From: JAFMJV01 sp034436555
Lineage (GTDB): Bacteria > Chloroflexota > Limnocylindria > Limnocylindrales > CSP1-4
NCBI GenBank assembly: GCA_034436555.1
Contig: DAOTUU010000030.1
Coordinates: 62,001-126,000 of the forward strand
Length of the DNA stretch: 64,000 nucleotides
Direction of reading: 5' to 3'
Below are positions 6,797-16,600 of this stretch, in pieces. Within the stretch, counting starts at the first letter, position 1. Each line of letters opens with the position of its first letter. Below the pieces are notes generated by a model. The model was not told the DNA's origin. It saw only the letters and a program-made list of their open reading frames with translations, and did no database searches. Made by a program: the position numbers and the translations under genes.

Positions 6797-9082
6797 CTAC
6801 GTCCCGCTGGCCCTCGGCTCCAGCTCGGCCCGCAGTTCGTGCGCGATGCGCTCCACGACGCCCACCACCAGCGCGTTTCCCATCATGAACGCGCGTCTGC
6901 CCTGGGGCATCCCGGTCGCGGTCCAGTCGTCCGGGAACCCGTTGAGCCGCTCCAGCTCCCGCGGCGTCAGCCGCCGATAGCGGCCGCTCGGCGTCCGCAC
7001 GATGTGCTTGAACCGCGACGGTGTGGCCCCGCCTTCCGCCGTGAGGATCGTCCGACCGGGGCCATCGGTCGGGTCCGGGAAGGGGAGCGGTCCCTCCTTG
7101 TAGCGATACGGCGTGTCAGAAGCCTTGTGCACCCGGGCCTCGTCCTTCGCGCCCTTCAGATAGCGCCACCGGTCGAGCTGGCTCTCGGGCACGAAGAACG
7201 ACTCCGGGACCTGGTCCTCGGGCTCCAGCACATCCCCGAGTGTCGCGTACGGACCGCCGTGGTCGGGCCTGAGGTCCAGGCTCCAGACCTGCCGGTGCGA
7301 GCAGTAGCCGGCGTTCCGGAACGGGCTCTCGTCGCCCTTGGCGTTGAAGCGCCGGGGGTCGAAGTCGTTGGTCAGGTCGGCCGCATCGCCGATCAGCCGG
7401 AACGGGATGAGCGCCGCGAGCGCCGCCGACGGATGCACCGGGAGGGCCCGTCCGATCGTGCCGCCGTACAGCACGTCCGCCGGGTCGCGCGGCCGGGGAC
7501 CCGCGAGGCGACCGACGATGTAGACGCGCCTGCGCTTCTGTGGGAAGCCGTAGTCGGCGGCGTTGACCATCCGCCACTCGACCTCGTAGCCCAGGTTGGC
7601 GAGCGTTGCAAGCATGATCGCGAAGTCGCGGCCACGCTGGCTCGCGGGCGATTTCAGGAGACGGTCCACGTTCTCCAGGAAGAAGAACGGCGGGCGCTTC
7701 ATCGTCAGCAGGCGATGGATCTGCCACCACAGGACGCCCTTCTTGCCTTCAAGTCCCAAGGCCTGGTTGAGGGTCTTGGCCACGGAGTAGTCTTGACAAT
7801 TGTGCGCCAGGCAACCATCGGCGACATAGGACTCGTCGTCCTCGACCGAGATGTTGTAGACCGTGGCCGGCCCCGCTGGCGTGACCCGCCGGACGAGCTT
7901 CCAGCCGTGATGCCCCTCGACGAACGCCGAACCGTTCCGCGGCGGAACGACCAGCTGGTATTGCTCTTGCTGCTTGACCACGCGGCCTTCGATGGTGGTG
8001 GTCGGCCGCGCCTCGGCCTCGTGGATGCTGGCGACGACCCCGAACGCCCTCTGGACCAGCAGCGACAGACCAAGGGCAAGCGATCGGCTGACCGTCGTCG
8101 CCCTCCAGCCCTCCTGCCATCCTGACCCGTCGCCGGCGGCGTATCCGTCAAGCAGCGCAGCCGCCTGCACTCGGTCGATCCCGTACAGCCAGCCTGGGAG
8201 CCGCTTTCCCGCGGCACCATGCCCGAAGTCGGCCAGCCAGTCATGGAATTCGGATCGATGAATCTGGAACTGGACAGCCGTCCGACTGTGGGACCGTGTG
8301 CAGGGGTAGACCTGACGGATCCGCTGCTCGACCCGATCGGCCTCGTGTGCACCCGTGACGATGACCACCCGGCCCTTCCCGTCGGCGGTGACTCGCCAGC
8401 CGTCGGCGAGGTAGCGTCCGACCAGCCAGTAGAAGTCCGCGCTGCGATCCGTATCGACCGGCGGGGCGGGGTGCTCAGCCGGGTAGACCTGGCTCACGAA
8501 GACCGAGCTGTCGATCGCACCGGCCTCGATCCAGCGGGGTTCCTCGAATGCGCGGACGTCGCGCTGCCGCTCGTCGTCCCAACGATGGCCGCGCCGGCGC
8601 GCCCAGAACGGGTGCTCGTGCGTGGTGCGGATGTCAGGGAAGCCTTGCCCGCGCAGCACGAGGGTCGCGTCCGCGTCTCGCGACATCACCGCGGTCACGC
8701 GTCGCCAGCGACCCAGGTGTGTGAGGACGCGGTCACCGACCGCCAGGTCCTCGATCGGCCGGTACCCAGACTCGGTCAGGACGGCGGTGCCGGCCGTGAA
8801 GCACGGGAAGCCGCCCACCAGGACGTCGTGGTCCGGGATCTCGAAGCGGCCCTTCTCCGCTTCATCCATGAGGCGCTCGATGTCCTCGTTGCCGCGGTCC
8901 GGCTCGTCCCCGAAGCGGGCGACGTAGGCGCTCCACGCGTGCTGGGCGACCGAGCCCGGCTCCCACTGGTTCGCCCAGACAGTCCGGAAGCCGGCCGCCT
9001 CCATGCCCAGGCGGAACCCGCCGACACCCGCGAACAGCTCCACGACGCGAGCATCGGGGGAGGGGACACGATCAGAACCCAT
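6797..9082 (-). CDS. C5-cytosine DNA methyltransferase interrupted by an intein
   Basis: This 761-residue precursor of a DNA (cytosine-5) methyltransferase starts with motif I (VELFAGVGGFRLGMEAAGF). Motif IV, GGFP-C, is split at residue 94 by a 335-residue intein. The C-terminal part resumes at Cys429 with CQDYSVAKT, then FFFLENVDRLL (motif VI, ENV), GYEVEWRMVNAADYGFPQKRRRVYIVG (motif VIII, QKRRR) and a C-terminal MGNALVVGVV (motif X). After splicing the enzyme would be 426 residues. The catalytic Cys is the first residue after the intein, so the unspliced protein cannot be an active methyltransferase. It is divergent from the restriction gene at 9146. The target sequence is unknown. Confidence 0.95.
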   Translation of the reverse strand: MGSDRVPSPDARVVELFAGVGGFRLGMEAAGFRTVWANQWEPGSVAQHAWSAYVARFGDEPDRGNEDIERLMDEAEKGRFEIPDHDVLVGGFPCFTAGTAVLTESGYRPIEDLAVGDRVLTHLGRWRRVTAVMSRDADATLVLRGQGFPDIRTTHEHPFWARRRGHRWDDERQRDVRAFEEPRWIEAGAIDSSVFVSQVYPAEHPAPPVDTDRSADFYWLVGRYLADGWRVTADGKGRVVIVTGAHEADRVEQRIRQVYPCTRSHSRTAVQFQIHRSEFHDWLADFGHGAAGKRLPGWLYGIDRVQAAALLDGYAAGDGSGWQEGWRATTVSRSLALGLSLLVQRAFGVVASIHEAEARPTTTIEGRVVKQQEQYQLVVPPRNGSAFVEGHHGWKLVRRVTPAGPATVYNISVEDDESYVADGCLAHNCQDYSVAKTLNQALGLEGKKGVLWWQIHRLLTMKRPPFFFLENVDRLLKSPASQRGRDFAIMLATLANLGYEVEWRMVNAADYGFPQKRRRVYIVGRLAGPRPRDPADVLYGGTIGRALPVHPSAALAALIPFRLIGDAADLTNDFDPRRFNAKGDESPFRNAGYCSHRQVWSLDLRPDHGGPYATLGDVLEPEDQVPESFFVPESQLDRWRYLKGAKDEARVHKASDTPYRYKEGPLPFPDPTDGPGRTILTAEGGATPSRFKHIVRTPSGRYRRLTPRELERLNGFPDDWTATGMPQGRRAFMMGNALVVGVVERIAHELRAELEPRASGT
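7799..8803 (-). mobile_element. Intein with LAGLIDADG homing endonuclease domain inside the methyltransferase
   Basis: The intein spans residues 94-428 of the precursor (335 residues). It begins with Cys1 in CFTAGTAVLTESGYRPIEDL (splicing block A) and has a block B TxxH (THEHPFW). Two LAGLIDADG-like helices contain YWLVGRYLADGW and AALLDGYAAGDGSG, with the catalytic acidic residues Asp227 and Asp318 in precursor numbering. It ends with VYNISVEDDESYVADG (block F) and CLAHN|C (block G, with the penultimate His, terminal Asn and Cys+1). All splicing residues are present, so it should be able to splice. The homing endonuclease also looks intact. Confidence 0.95.
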
Positions 9083-9145
9083 GAGCGGATCATAGCCGAT
9101 CGGGTGGGTGGGCGATCAACCCATCAGGAATCTGATTGCGGCACC

Positions 9146-9991
9146 GTGCACCATGCCATCATTGTTGTGTGGGCAGTGGGAATCGGTGCGCAAGCCGAGG
9201 TTGCCCGTTTCGTCCATCACGTTGCAGCGGGGCCGTCGCGCGAGGCATCGCCGCTGTCGGAGAGTGAAGCATTGGCCATCCTGCCCTCATTCGCACGCCT
9301 CTTCGCGACCAGGGGTGGGCGCCCCAACACCGCGGATATCGCCAGCGCCGCATCGATCGCAATCTCAGGACGCATGCTCGAGCAGATGGGCCGGAACGTC
9401 GAGGAGCCGGACATCGGCAGTCCCGGCCCGTTGCTCGAGGCGGCGACCCGCGAGTTCCTCGCCGTCGCGCTTCCCGTCCTGGCGCCCGGTCGCGAATGGA
9501 TGGTCGGGCAACGGGAGATCACGGCGTTCTCCCAGTACCGGCACCTCGCCGCACTGAACGACCTGGTCGCAGAGAACCCGGTGTTGCGGGTTGAGCTGGG
9601 CCGGGACTACCTGATCGCTCCAGATGTGACGGTCGGAATCCCGTTCGACCCCGAGGGCCTGTTCCTGCACGCGGCCGTATCAGCGAAGTGGACCATCCGT
9701 TCGGACCGCGTCCAGAATATCCGACATGAGGCGGTCGTCATGATTCGAAGTCGGCGCGGACGCCTTCCGCACATCGCTGCGGTCACCGCGGAGCCGATGC
9801 CGACGCGACTGGCTTCGATCGCCCGAGGTACGGGCGAGATCGACGCCGTGTATCACGTGGCCTATGCGGAGCTCCTGGAGGCCGTGTTGGCGGTGGGCAC
9901 AGACGAGCAGCGGCGGACCCTCGACGAACTGATCAATCAGCGGCGGCTCTATCCGTTGTCGCGGCTGCCGGAGGTCCTGGCTGCCACATGA
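9146..9991 (+). CDS. Type II restriction endonuclease, NgoMIV family (predicted GCCGGC)
   Basis: This 281-residue protein matches the NgoMIV restriction enzyme family, which cuts G^CCGGC. The core reads PDVTVG (catalytic Asp160), SAKWTI (the S-x-K catalytic pair, Lys181) and RSDR (185-188, the motif contacting CCGG). It continues RLPHIAAVTAEP, ASIARGTGEID, AVYHVAYAEL, all recognisable from NgoMIV as I remember it. The loop between Asp160 and Lys181 looks about 26 residues shorter than in NgoMIV. No ATG is available. I chose the GTG at 9146; GTG codons at 9104, 9166 or 9175 are alternatives. It is convergent with the methyltransferase at 9998, with 6 bp between the stops. Confidence 0.92.
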   Translation: MHHAIIVVWAVGIGAQAEVARFVHHVAAGPSREASPLSESEALAILPSFARLFATRGGRPNTADIASAASIAISGRMLEQMGRNVEEPDIGSPGPLLEAATREFLAVALPVLAPGREWMVGQREITAFSQYRHLAALNDLVAENPVLRVELGRDYLIAPDVTVGIPFDPEGLFLHAAVSAKWTIRSDRVQNIRHEAVVMIRSRRGRLPHIAAVTAEPMPTRLASIARGTGEIDAVYHVAYAELLEAVLAVGTDEQRRTLDELINQRRLYPLSRLPEVLAAT

Positions 9992-10008
9992 GGCCGCCTA
10001 TGCGGCCT
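9991..10008. terminator. Hairpin at the junction of the convergent restriction and methyltransferase genes
   Basis: AGGCCGC (9991-9997) and GCGGCCT (10002-10008) form a perfect 7-bp stem with a 4-base loop. It includes the last base of the restriction gene's stop codon, and the methyltransferase stop lies in its loop (9998-10000). It is well placed to end transcription from both sides, though it lacks a T-run. Confidence 0.5.
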
Positions 10009-11044
10009 GCGCGTGTGACGCCAGGAGCGATGAGCGGATGACGCGTGCGATCGCGTATCCCAGCAGCGGAGGGACAGCGTTCCCAATCTGGCGCGCAACC
10101 TCTATCTTGCTGCCCATCCAGGTGAAGTCGTCCGGGAATGACTGGAGACGAGCCGCCTCGCGGTGGGTGATGGGTCGGTCTGCCTCGGGATGGAGGTAGC
10201 GACCCTTCTCCGGCTTGTAGAATTCCGTGCGAATCGTCACAGCTGGGCGGTCCCACCACAACCGTCCAAACAGATCGGTGCTTCCGGATGGTTTCTCGAG
10301 CCAGCAGCGCGGCGTGATGTCCGGTCGATTCCGCTGGAGGTCAAATCGATTGCCACCTGCCGGCACGGCACGGTAGCGCTCGATCGAGACCTCGCTTGGG
10401 TTACGGCCGATGTGCCAGTCGAGATCGGTCGGTTGCGCCGGCAGGTCCCCGATGACATCTCGGACCGTGACCCACGGCTTCAGCGATCCGGCGCGGACCT
10501 CCGGTGAGGAGGGGTCGCTGTGCGTCATCGGTGGCAGTCGAGGTTCGCCGACCCGACTCGCGACGACGATGGCCCGCTTGCGGCGCTGTGGGACCCCATA
10601 GTCGGCGGCGTTGAGCACCTGGGCGGTGACGCTGTAGCCGAGTCCTTCCACATGCTGCTGGAAGGCACCGAACTCGTCACTGCGAAGCAACTCGGGCACA
10701 TTCTCCATCACGAGGACCTTCGGGAGCACCTGGTCGACCGCGCGGAAGTAGTGGCGCCACAGGCTGTTCCGAGGATCATTCGGGTCGCGCTTGCCGAGGG
10801 CGCTGAAACCCTGGCAGGGCGGACCGCCCACGATCACGTCCGCGGCAACGAACCTGGCGACGTTCTCGATCGGCCCGCAGATGACGTGATCTGTCCCGCC
10901 CGCACAGAAGTTCGCACGGTAGGTCTCACACGAGGCTCGGTCGAAGTCCACCGCGAGGACGGACTCGAAGCCAGCCCTGCGGAACCCCCAGGTGAGCCCG
11001 CCAGCCCCTGAGAAGAGATCCATGACCGTCGGCTTGTCGCTCAT
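9998..11044 (-). CDS. C5-cytosine DNA methyltransferase, probable partner of the NgoMIV-type enzyme
   Basis: This complete 348-residue C5 methyltransferase has motif I (MDLFSGAGGLTWGFRRAGF), motif IV (GGPPCQGFSALGKRD), motif VI (MENVPELL), motif VIII (NAADYGVPQRRKRAIVV), a target-recognition region of about 80 residues, and the C-terminal motifs REAARLQSFPDDF and QIGNAVPP. The ATG at 11044 has GGAAGG 5 bases upstream. It lies tail to tail with the NgoMIV-type gene and is the best candidate for its protecting methylase. Base composition is somewhat less GC-rich than the surroundings, consistent with transfer. Confidence 0.95.
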   Translation of the reverse strand: MSDKPTVMDLFSGAGGLTWGFRRAGFESVLAVDFDRASCETYRANFCAGGTDHVICGPIENVARFVAADVIVGGPPCQGFSALGKRDPNDPRNSLWRHYFRAVDQVLPKVLVMENVPELLRSDEFGAFQQHVEGLGYSVTAQVLNAADYGVPQRRKRAIVVASRVGEPRLPPMTHSDPSSPEVRAGSLKPWVTVRDVIGDLPAQPTDLDWHIGRNPSEVSIERYRAVPAGGNRFDLQRNRPDITPRCWLEKPSGSTDLFGRLWWDRPAVTIRTEFYKPEKGRYLHPEADRPITHREAARLQSFPDDFTWMGSKIEVARQIGNAVPPLLGYAIARVIRSSLLASHAQAA

Positions 11045-11179
11045 CGAGCCTTCCACCCGGCGCAGGCTAACACGGCAGCGTGTGGTTCATCACCGCCAAT
11101 TCTAGAACATCCGTACGATATCCACCACCACAAGGACGCAGCGCACGCGTTCGTCGAGGGGTGTCCGGCGCCGAGGGCG

Positions 11180-12250
11180 CTACTCCACCGGCACCTCGCG
11201 GATGAAGCCGAAACCTGACGGCGCCTGGCATGCGACCGTGACCCGCGTCCCCAGTGCCAGCGGCCCGTATGGATTCACCGGCGACACGGAGATCGCGCCG
11301 GAGACGGTGCGGCCGCCCGCGACCTTCGTCCCATCGTTGAGCACCAGCCAGTCTGAGCCCGCGTCGCAGGACGCGGTCACCCGGTTCGCCGCGACATCGA
11401 TGGCGGGCGCCCCCCTGGGAATGGTGAACGTGCCGCTCAGCTGCGTGGCGGTCACGCGGTTGCCGCCCACCGCCGCCACGCGCCGCCCGTTCTTTCGGAA
11501 GGTGGCGTTGAAGAAGCCGGCCGAGGCGCTGGGCGACTCCTGGACCCTGGCCTTGGCGGTCCCCCGCAGCTTGCCGCGAGACGTCCGGAGGGTCACCGTC
11601 ATCGTGGATGGGATCCGGCCGGTCCCGGCGACGGCGGCATCGCCCACGCGCACGACGGCCGTCCCCGTCTCGCGGACCACCTTCCAGGTGTCGGCACCGT
11701 TGCTCCATGTGGCCGCGACCCGATCGCCCCGCGCCAGATCCAGGACGCCCGAGAGCGACGTCGAGAACGTGCCGCCCGTCACGCTGACCGTGGAGGTCAG
11801 CGACGTCCCTGCGTACAGGCCCGCGGTGAAGTCCTGGATGAGCAGCCCGATCTGGCTGGTGGCTGCCGGAAGGGTGCCCGAGACGGTGTCGGAGGCGAGG
11901 TCGACCGACAGGGTCGCCGCAGGCACGGTGATCTTCCTGCTCGCCGAACCCCGCTTGATCGTGAGCTGGTCGCCCGACTTGAACGGCTTGAGGCACACGG
12001 TGCCGGTCGCGGTGCGCGGCTTGACGGTGACGGTCTTGATGACCTTGCCCGCGCGGCGCTGCGTCGCGGTGACGTCGCCCCCGGCCCAGGTGTCGACCTC
12101 CACGCAGGGCAGGCCCAGGGTCAACTCCACGCCCAGGTCGATGTCGGTGGCCGCGACCGGTCCGACGGGGGCCGCGAGGGCGGCCGCCAGAGCGACCGTG
12201 GCGATCACGGCGCGATGCGCGCGGGCGAGGGGGCGGGACGAGGGAAGCAT
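11180..12250 (-). CDS. Secreted protein of unknown function
   Basis: This 356-residue protein begins with a signal peptide (MLPSSRPLARAHRAV, hydrophobic core about residues 16-30, cleavage near VAA). The mature part is Thr/Ser/Val-rich, with an alternating beta pattern throughout (DQLTIKRGSASRKITV, TSTVSVTGGTFSTSLSG, TFTIPRGAPAIDV), and it ends in a Cys-containing strand. The repeated beta-rich segments suggest several immunoglobulin-like domains on the cell surface. No family was recognised. The 135 bp before it (11045-11179) hold only the methyltransferase leader and a TTCTAGAA palindrome at 11100-11107. Confidence 0.7.
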   Translation of the reverse strand: MLPSSRPLARAHRAVIATVALAAALAAPVGPVAATDIDLGVELTLGLPCVEVDTWAGGDVTATQRRAGKVIKTVTVKPRTATGTVCLKPFKSGDQLTIKRGSASRKITVPAATLSVDLASDTVSGTLPAATSQIGLLIQDFTAGLYAGTSLTSTVSVTGGTFSTSLSGVLDLARGDRVAATWSNGADTWKVVRETGTAVVRVGDAAVAGTGRIPSTMTVTLRTSRGKLRGTAKARVQESPSASAGFFNATFRKNGRRVAAVGGNRVTATQLSGTFTIPRGAPAIDVAANRVTASCDAGSDWLVLNDGTKVAGGRTVSGAISVSPVNPYGPLALGTRVTVACQAPSGFGFIREVPVE

Positions 12251-12453
12251 GACATCGCCAGCTGGCTGCCCGACAGGGGCTCGGGTGGGCAGGTGCCTCC
12301 GAGGATAATCCCCCATCCGTACCATGGGGACCCCCCGATGCCGCCGAGCGTGGCATGGGCGCACCGCGAATCGTCAGCGCCGGGTGCGAGGCTCGCGGCC
12401 GCGCATCGATCGGTGCCACGACGACCTCGTCGCCGTGCGCCACGGCCCCGGCG

Positions 12454-13614
12454 TCACGCGGGCGCCGCGACCACCTCGCCGCCGTGCGCCACGAACACCG
12501 GCTCCCAGCAGCCGCCGTCCCTGGTCGCTCCCTGGGTGTCCGCCAGACGGCCGTCGGGGTTCCAGCGAAGGCCGCACAGGTCCCCCAGCGCGCCCGTCGC
12601 CAGCGACCCGATCTCCGGCGTCACCCGCATCACCTGCGCTGGCCGCCAGGTGGCCGCGCGGAATGCGTCGACCTCCGGCATGCCCGCGGCGATGAGCTTG
12701 GACAGCGTGCGCGGCAGATCGTGGATCGGGTCCTCTCCCAGGTGGGCGCGCCACAGGTCCGTGGAGATGGTGTCCGGCGGGAATCCCTGCGCGATGCACG
12801 CCTCCGCGATGCGCCAGTCGAAGCTCATCCGCCCGTGGCCCACATCGAAGATCACGCCGCGGTCGCGGGCCGCGCGGACGGAGTCCCGGACCTGGCCCGT
12901 CGCATCGTCCAGCAGGTTCTCGGGCGCGCCCGAGAAGCAGTACGTGACCACGTCTCCCTCGCGCAGCATCCCCAGCTGCTCATCGAGGGGAACGTCCGCC
13001 TCGCGACGCGAGCCGAACAGCAGCGGACCGTCTGCCGCCACGGATGCCTCGATTGCCCGCTCCAGGATGGCACGCGGATCGTTCGCGCCGGTGACGGCCC
13101 GCGATGTGTTCACCGCGATGCCCCACAGGCGCCCGCTGTCGCGCGCGGCGGCACGCACGATCCGGTCCACGTCCAGGGCGCGCATGTCCTGGAGCGACGG
13201 CTGATCGCCCTGTTCTCCGAAGCGCGACAGGTTGATGGCGAGGAGGATGCGCGTCCGGGACGTGCCGATCGTGGCGGCCTTGTAGGCGTTGAGGTCGGTG
13301 GAGCCTGCGTCACCCTGGGAGAGCACCGTCGTGGTGCCGCGCCGGAGCAGGTGGACGTCCGGATCCACACCGTAGCGCGAGCCGTCCGCGCGCCTGTCCG
13401 GATGTGCGTGCAGATCCACGAGGCCCGGCAACAGCACCGCGTCGCCCAGCTCCACGGTCCGGCGTGCGGCGTGGCTGCCCGCGACGTCCGGTCCGGCCGC
13501 CAGGACGCGTCCGTCGCGGACGGCGACCGCGCCCGGTCCGTCCAGGCCCAGGTCCGCGGAGAGGACGCGGCTTGCGGTGACGAGCAGATCGGCGGCGATG
13601 AGGCGATCGGTCAT
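12454..13614 (-). CDS. Amidohydrolase-superfamily metallohydrolase (dihydroorotase/deacetylase type)
   Basis: This 386-residue enzyme has the amidohydrolase layout: a small beta domain, the metal-binding PGLVDLHAHPD (about residues 63-73), a barrel with later metal ligands including DVGHGRMSFD and STDLWRAH, and a closing beta domain with GALGDLCGLRWN. The overall order fits the deacetylase/aminoacylase group of unknown substrate rather than true dihydroorotase. The ATG at 13614 overlaps the stop of the upstream helicase gene (ATGA), so the two are co-transcribed, although no functional link is obvious. Confidence 0.82.
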   Translation of the reverse strand: MTDRLIAADLLVTASRVLSADLGLDGPGAVAVRDGRVLAAGPDVAGSHAARRTVELGDAVLLPGLVDLHAHPDRRADGSRYGVDPDVHLLRRGTTTVLSQGDAGSTDLNAYKAATIGTSRTRILLAINLSRFGEQGDQPSLQDMRALDVDRIVRAAARDSGRLWGIAVNTSRAVTGANDPRAILERAIEASVAADGPLLFGSRREADVPLDEQLGMLREGDVVTYCFSGAPENLLDDATGQVRDSVRAARDRGVIFDVGHGRMSFDWRIAEACIAQGFPPDTISTDLWRAHLGEDPIHDLPRTLSKLIAAGMPEVDAFRAATWRPAQVMRVTPEIGSLATGALGDLCGLRWNPDGRLADTQGATRDGGCWEPVFVAHGGEVVAAPA

Positions 13615-16600
13615 GGCGAGGAGTGTGCCACGCTGACCTCGTCGGCCACCTCCACGAAACGACACAGCGCGTTCGCGAGGCGGATCTGCTCCGGGGTGGC
13701 GCACTCCACGCGGATGAGGTCCGGAGATCCGACCACCACGCTGAGGCATCGGGCGCGCGACGTCGCGACGTTGAGGCGGTTGAGCGAGTACAGGAACTCC
13801 ATGCCCCGGGGCGCCTCCGCCCCGCTGGAGGTGCCCATCGCGTAGATGGAGATGGGCGCCTCCTGGCCCTGGAACTTGTCCACGGTGCCGACCGCGACGC
13901 GTGCCCCGACCGGCCCCAGGCGATCGACGATGGCTCGCTCGACGGCCAGCCGATGGGTGTTGTACGGGGTGACGACGAGGATGTCCGACGGACCGATCGG
14001 GTGCCGGATGGCGTCTCGGTCGCTCCACGTCGCGCGGGCACCGGGCTCCAGAAGCTCTGCGACGAGGCCGGCCACGACCGCGGCCTCCTCGACGGAGGAC
14101 GTCTCGTTGCCGGTGTGCGGCACGGGCACCCAGCGCAACCCGGTGCCGTCCAGCGCACCCGCCCCGCGCAGGTCCTGATGCTCGTTGCCCGGCTCCGGTT
14201 CGAGCCTGCGCTCATAGAACGAGACGCTCGTGAAGGCGCTGATCGACGGATGGAGGCGCCACGTGTGCTCGAGGAACAGGCCGATCTCCGGCGGCATCAC
14301 CTTGGCATCCTGGAGGAGATGGGCGAGGGCGCTCCGCTCCGCGCCCGCCGGATGGGTCCCCTGCACCACCTGGTCCAGCTGCTGCGGATCCCCCAGCAGC
14401 ACCAGGCTGCGTGTGGCGGGCGACACGGCGAGCGCGTTCGCGAGCGAGAACTGGCCAGCCTCATCGATCACCAGCACGTCCACCGCGTCCCGCAGTGCCG
14501 CCCACGCCCATGCGGTGGCGCCCGCCACGTCCACGGTCCGGTCTCGCAGCGCCCGCTCCATCCGCCCGTTGTCCTTCAGGCTGACCGCGTGACGGCTCGC
14601 GGGATCCTCGCCATCCGATCCGGGATGCTGCCCGATGCGCACCGTCCGACCCTCCTCCCGGGCGGCCTCCGCGATCGAGTCGAGCAGCTTGCCGATGACC
14701 TTGTGGGAGTTGGCGACCACGCCGACCCGACGCCCGGCGGCGACCAGGTCCAGGATCATCCGGGCGCCCGTGTACGTCTTGCCGCTGCCCGGCGGACCCT
14801 GGATGGGAAGGTGGCTGTGGTCGAGCTCGAGGGCGAGGCGACGCGCCGCGCGCTCCGTGCTCTCCCCGGGCGCCACGAGCGGTGCCCCGGGCATCCGGCC
14901 GGTGCGCGGCGGGAGGTGGCGGAGCAGATCCCAGGCGACGCGGAACCGGCTCGGCTCGGCCTGGCCCACGGACGCCGCGACCTCCCGGCCGATCTCGAGC
15001 AGCGCCCGTTCCTGGGCCGGCGTCTTGACCACGAGATCGGGGATGAGCGAGCGCGGATGGTGGATCGCGTGGTCGCCGTTCCGACGCCTGGGATGGTGAA
15101 GGTCGACCGTCAGCGCGTCCTCGTCGATCGCCTGCACCGTCAGGCCGGCCCGCACGGTGGGATCGGGATCGAGGGCCGTCCGTCCGACGCGCAGCCCGTG
15201 CTCCTGCGGCGGGAAGGAGTAGCGGTAGGTCCGGTCGGTTCCCGCCACCGGACCGACGAGGGTCAGGTCACCCAGGGGCTCCTTCTCGGCCACGCGCTGC
15301 TCGTCCGTGAACTGGTCGCGCAGCGCGAACCAGCGCCACCACCCGGCCTTGTTCTCCCGGCGATGCCAGCCCAGCAGCTGCGCCAGCAGCCAGCGGGCGC
15401 GCTCGTCGTCGGTCCGGTCCGACTCGTCCTCCGGGAGTCCGGCCACGAGCTCCGCGGCGAGCTGCTCCTGCTCGGTCATGAGCGGCGTGGGGCCGCCCGG
15501 ATCCTCATCGGGCACCGGTCGAGGGATGAGGTGGCCCACGGAGCGCGCGAGCTCCTCGCGGCGGCCCTCCAGCCAGTCCCGCAGCCACCAGGTCGAGCGG
15601 ACGTCGTCCTCGTTGTACGCCTCGATGCCGTGCAGCGACGTCTCGTCGCCGCCTCCCTCGCCACCGTCCTCCAGCCAGGCCTCGAACGCGACGATGGCGC
15701 TGTTCGCGTCGCGAAGGTCGTGCTTCCGCACGTACCCGTAGTGCGGCTCCAGCTTCTTGATGGAGTAGCTCTCCACCGACGCGATCAGGCCCTGTCGCAC
15801 GACGCGGTAGAGGTCGACGAGGACGTGGGCGCGGAACAGGTGGTCGACGTCCGTCTCGCGCGTCGCGTGGCGGCCCACGAGCCGCCCGAGCGCGGTCCGC
15901 TCATAGGATGCGTAGTGATACACGTGGATGGACGGATCCTGCCGCAGGCGGTCCATGATGAGGTCGACGGTCCGCTCGAACGCCGCCTTCTCCGCCGCGA
16001 GGGTCACCGCGCCGTGATCGTCACGGGACCAGATGGCGTGGAACACGGGCTCGCCGTCCGGGACGAGCTCCAGGATCCCGAACAGGTAGTCGATGCCATC
16101 CTCGAAGGCGAACGGGTCTCCCTCCAGGTCCAGGAACAGGTCGCCCGGGCGCGGCTCCGGCAGGGACGGAAGGCCCTTCGTCCGATCGAGCGTGACGCCA
16201 TCCTCCGTGACGGCGGGCGGCAGCAGGAGACGCGAGCGTGGCGCGCGCGCATCCTCGCCCTCCACCTGGATCGCCGCCTGGTCGCGGACGCGCACCAGCG
16301 CGTCGGCGCCCGTCCGACGCAGCTCCGGCGAGAGCGGCAGCCGCGTGCCGGCCAGGCCACGGCGCGTCGCGATGCCCCGGTCCTCGCGCAGCTCGCTCCG
16401 GGTCCGGCGCGCGATGCCCGCCACGAGCGACAGGTCGTCATCCGCCCGCCGCCGCGCGCGGCACTCGTCAGACCAGCGGCACACCTCGCAGTGGCTCACC
16501 GGGTCCGGATACGTGCCGACCGGCGGGTGTGTGGCAGGCTGTCCCGCGTGTGCCAGGAAGTCCCGCCTGGCGCGGCGGTAGTACGCCATCAGGTCGTCCG

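Noticed and set aside
11100..11107. TTCTAGAA palindrome
   Set aside because: It is a short symmetric site without a partner or a -10/-35 arrangement; too weak to call.
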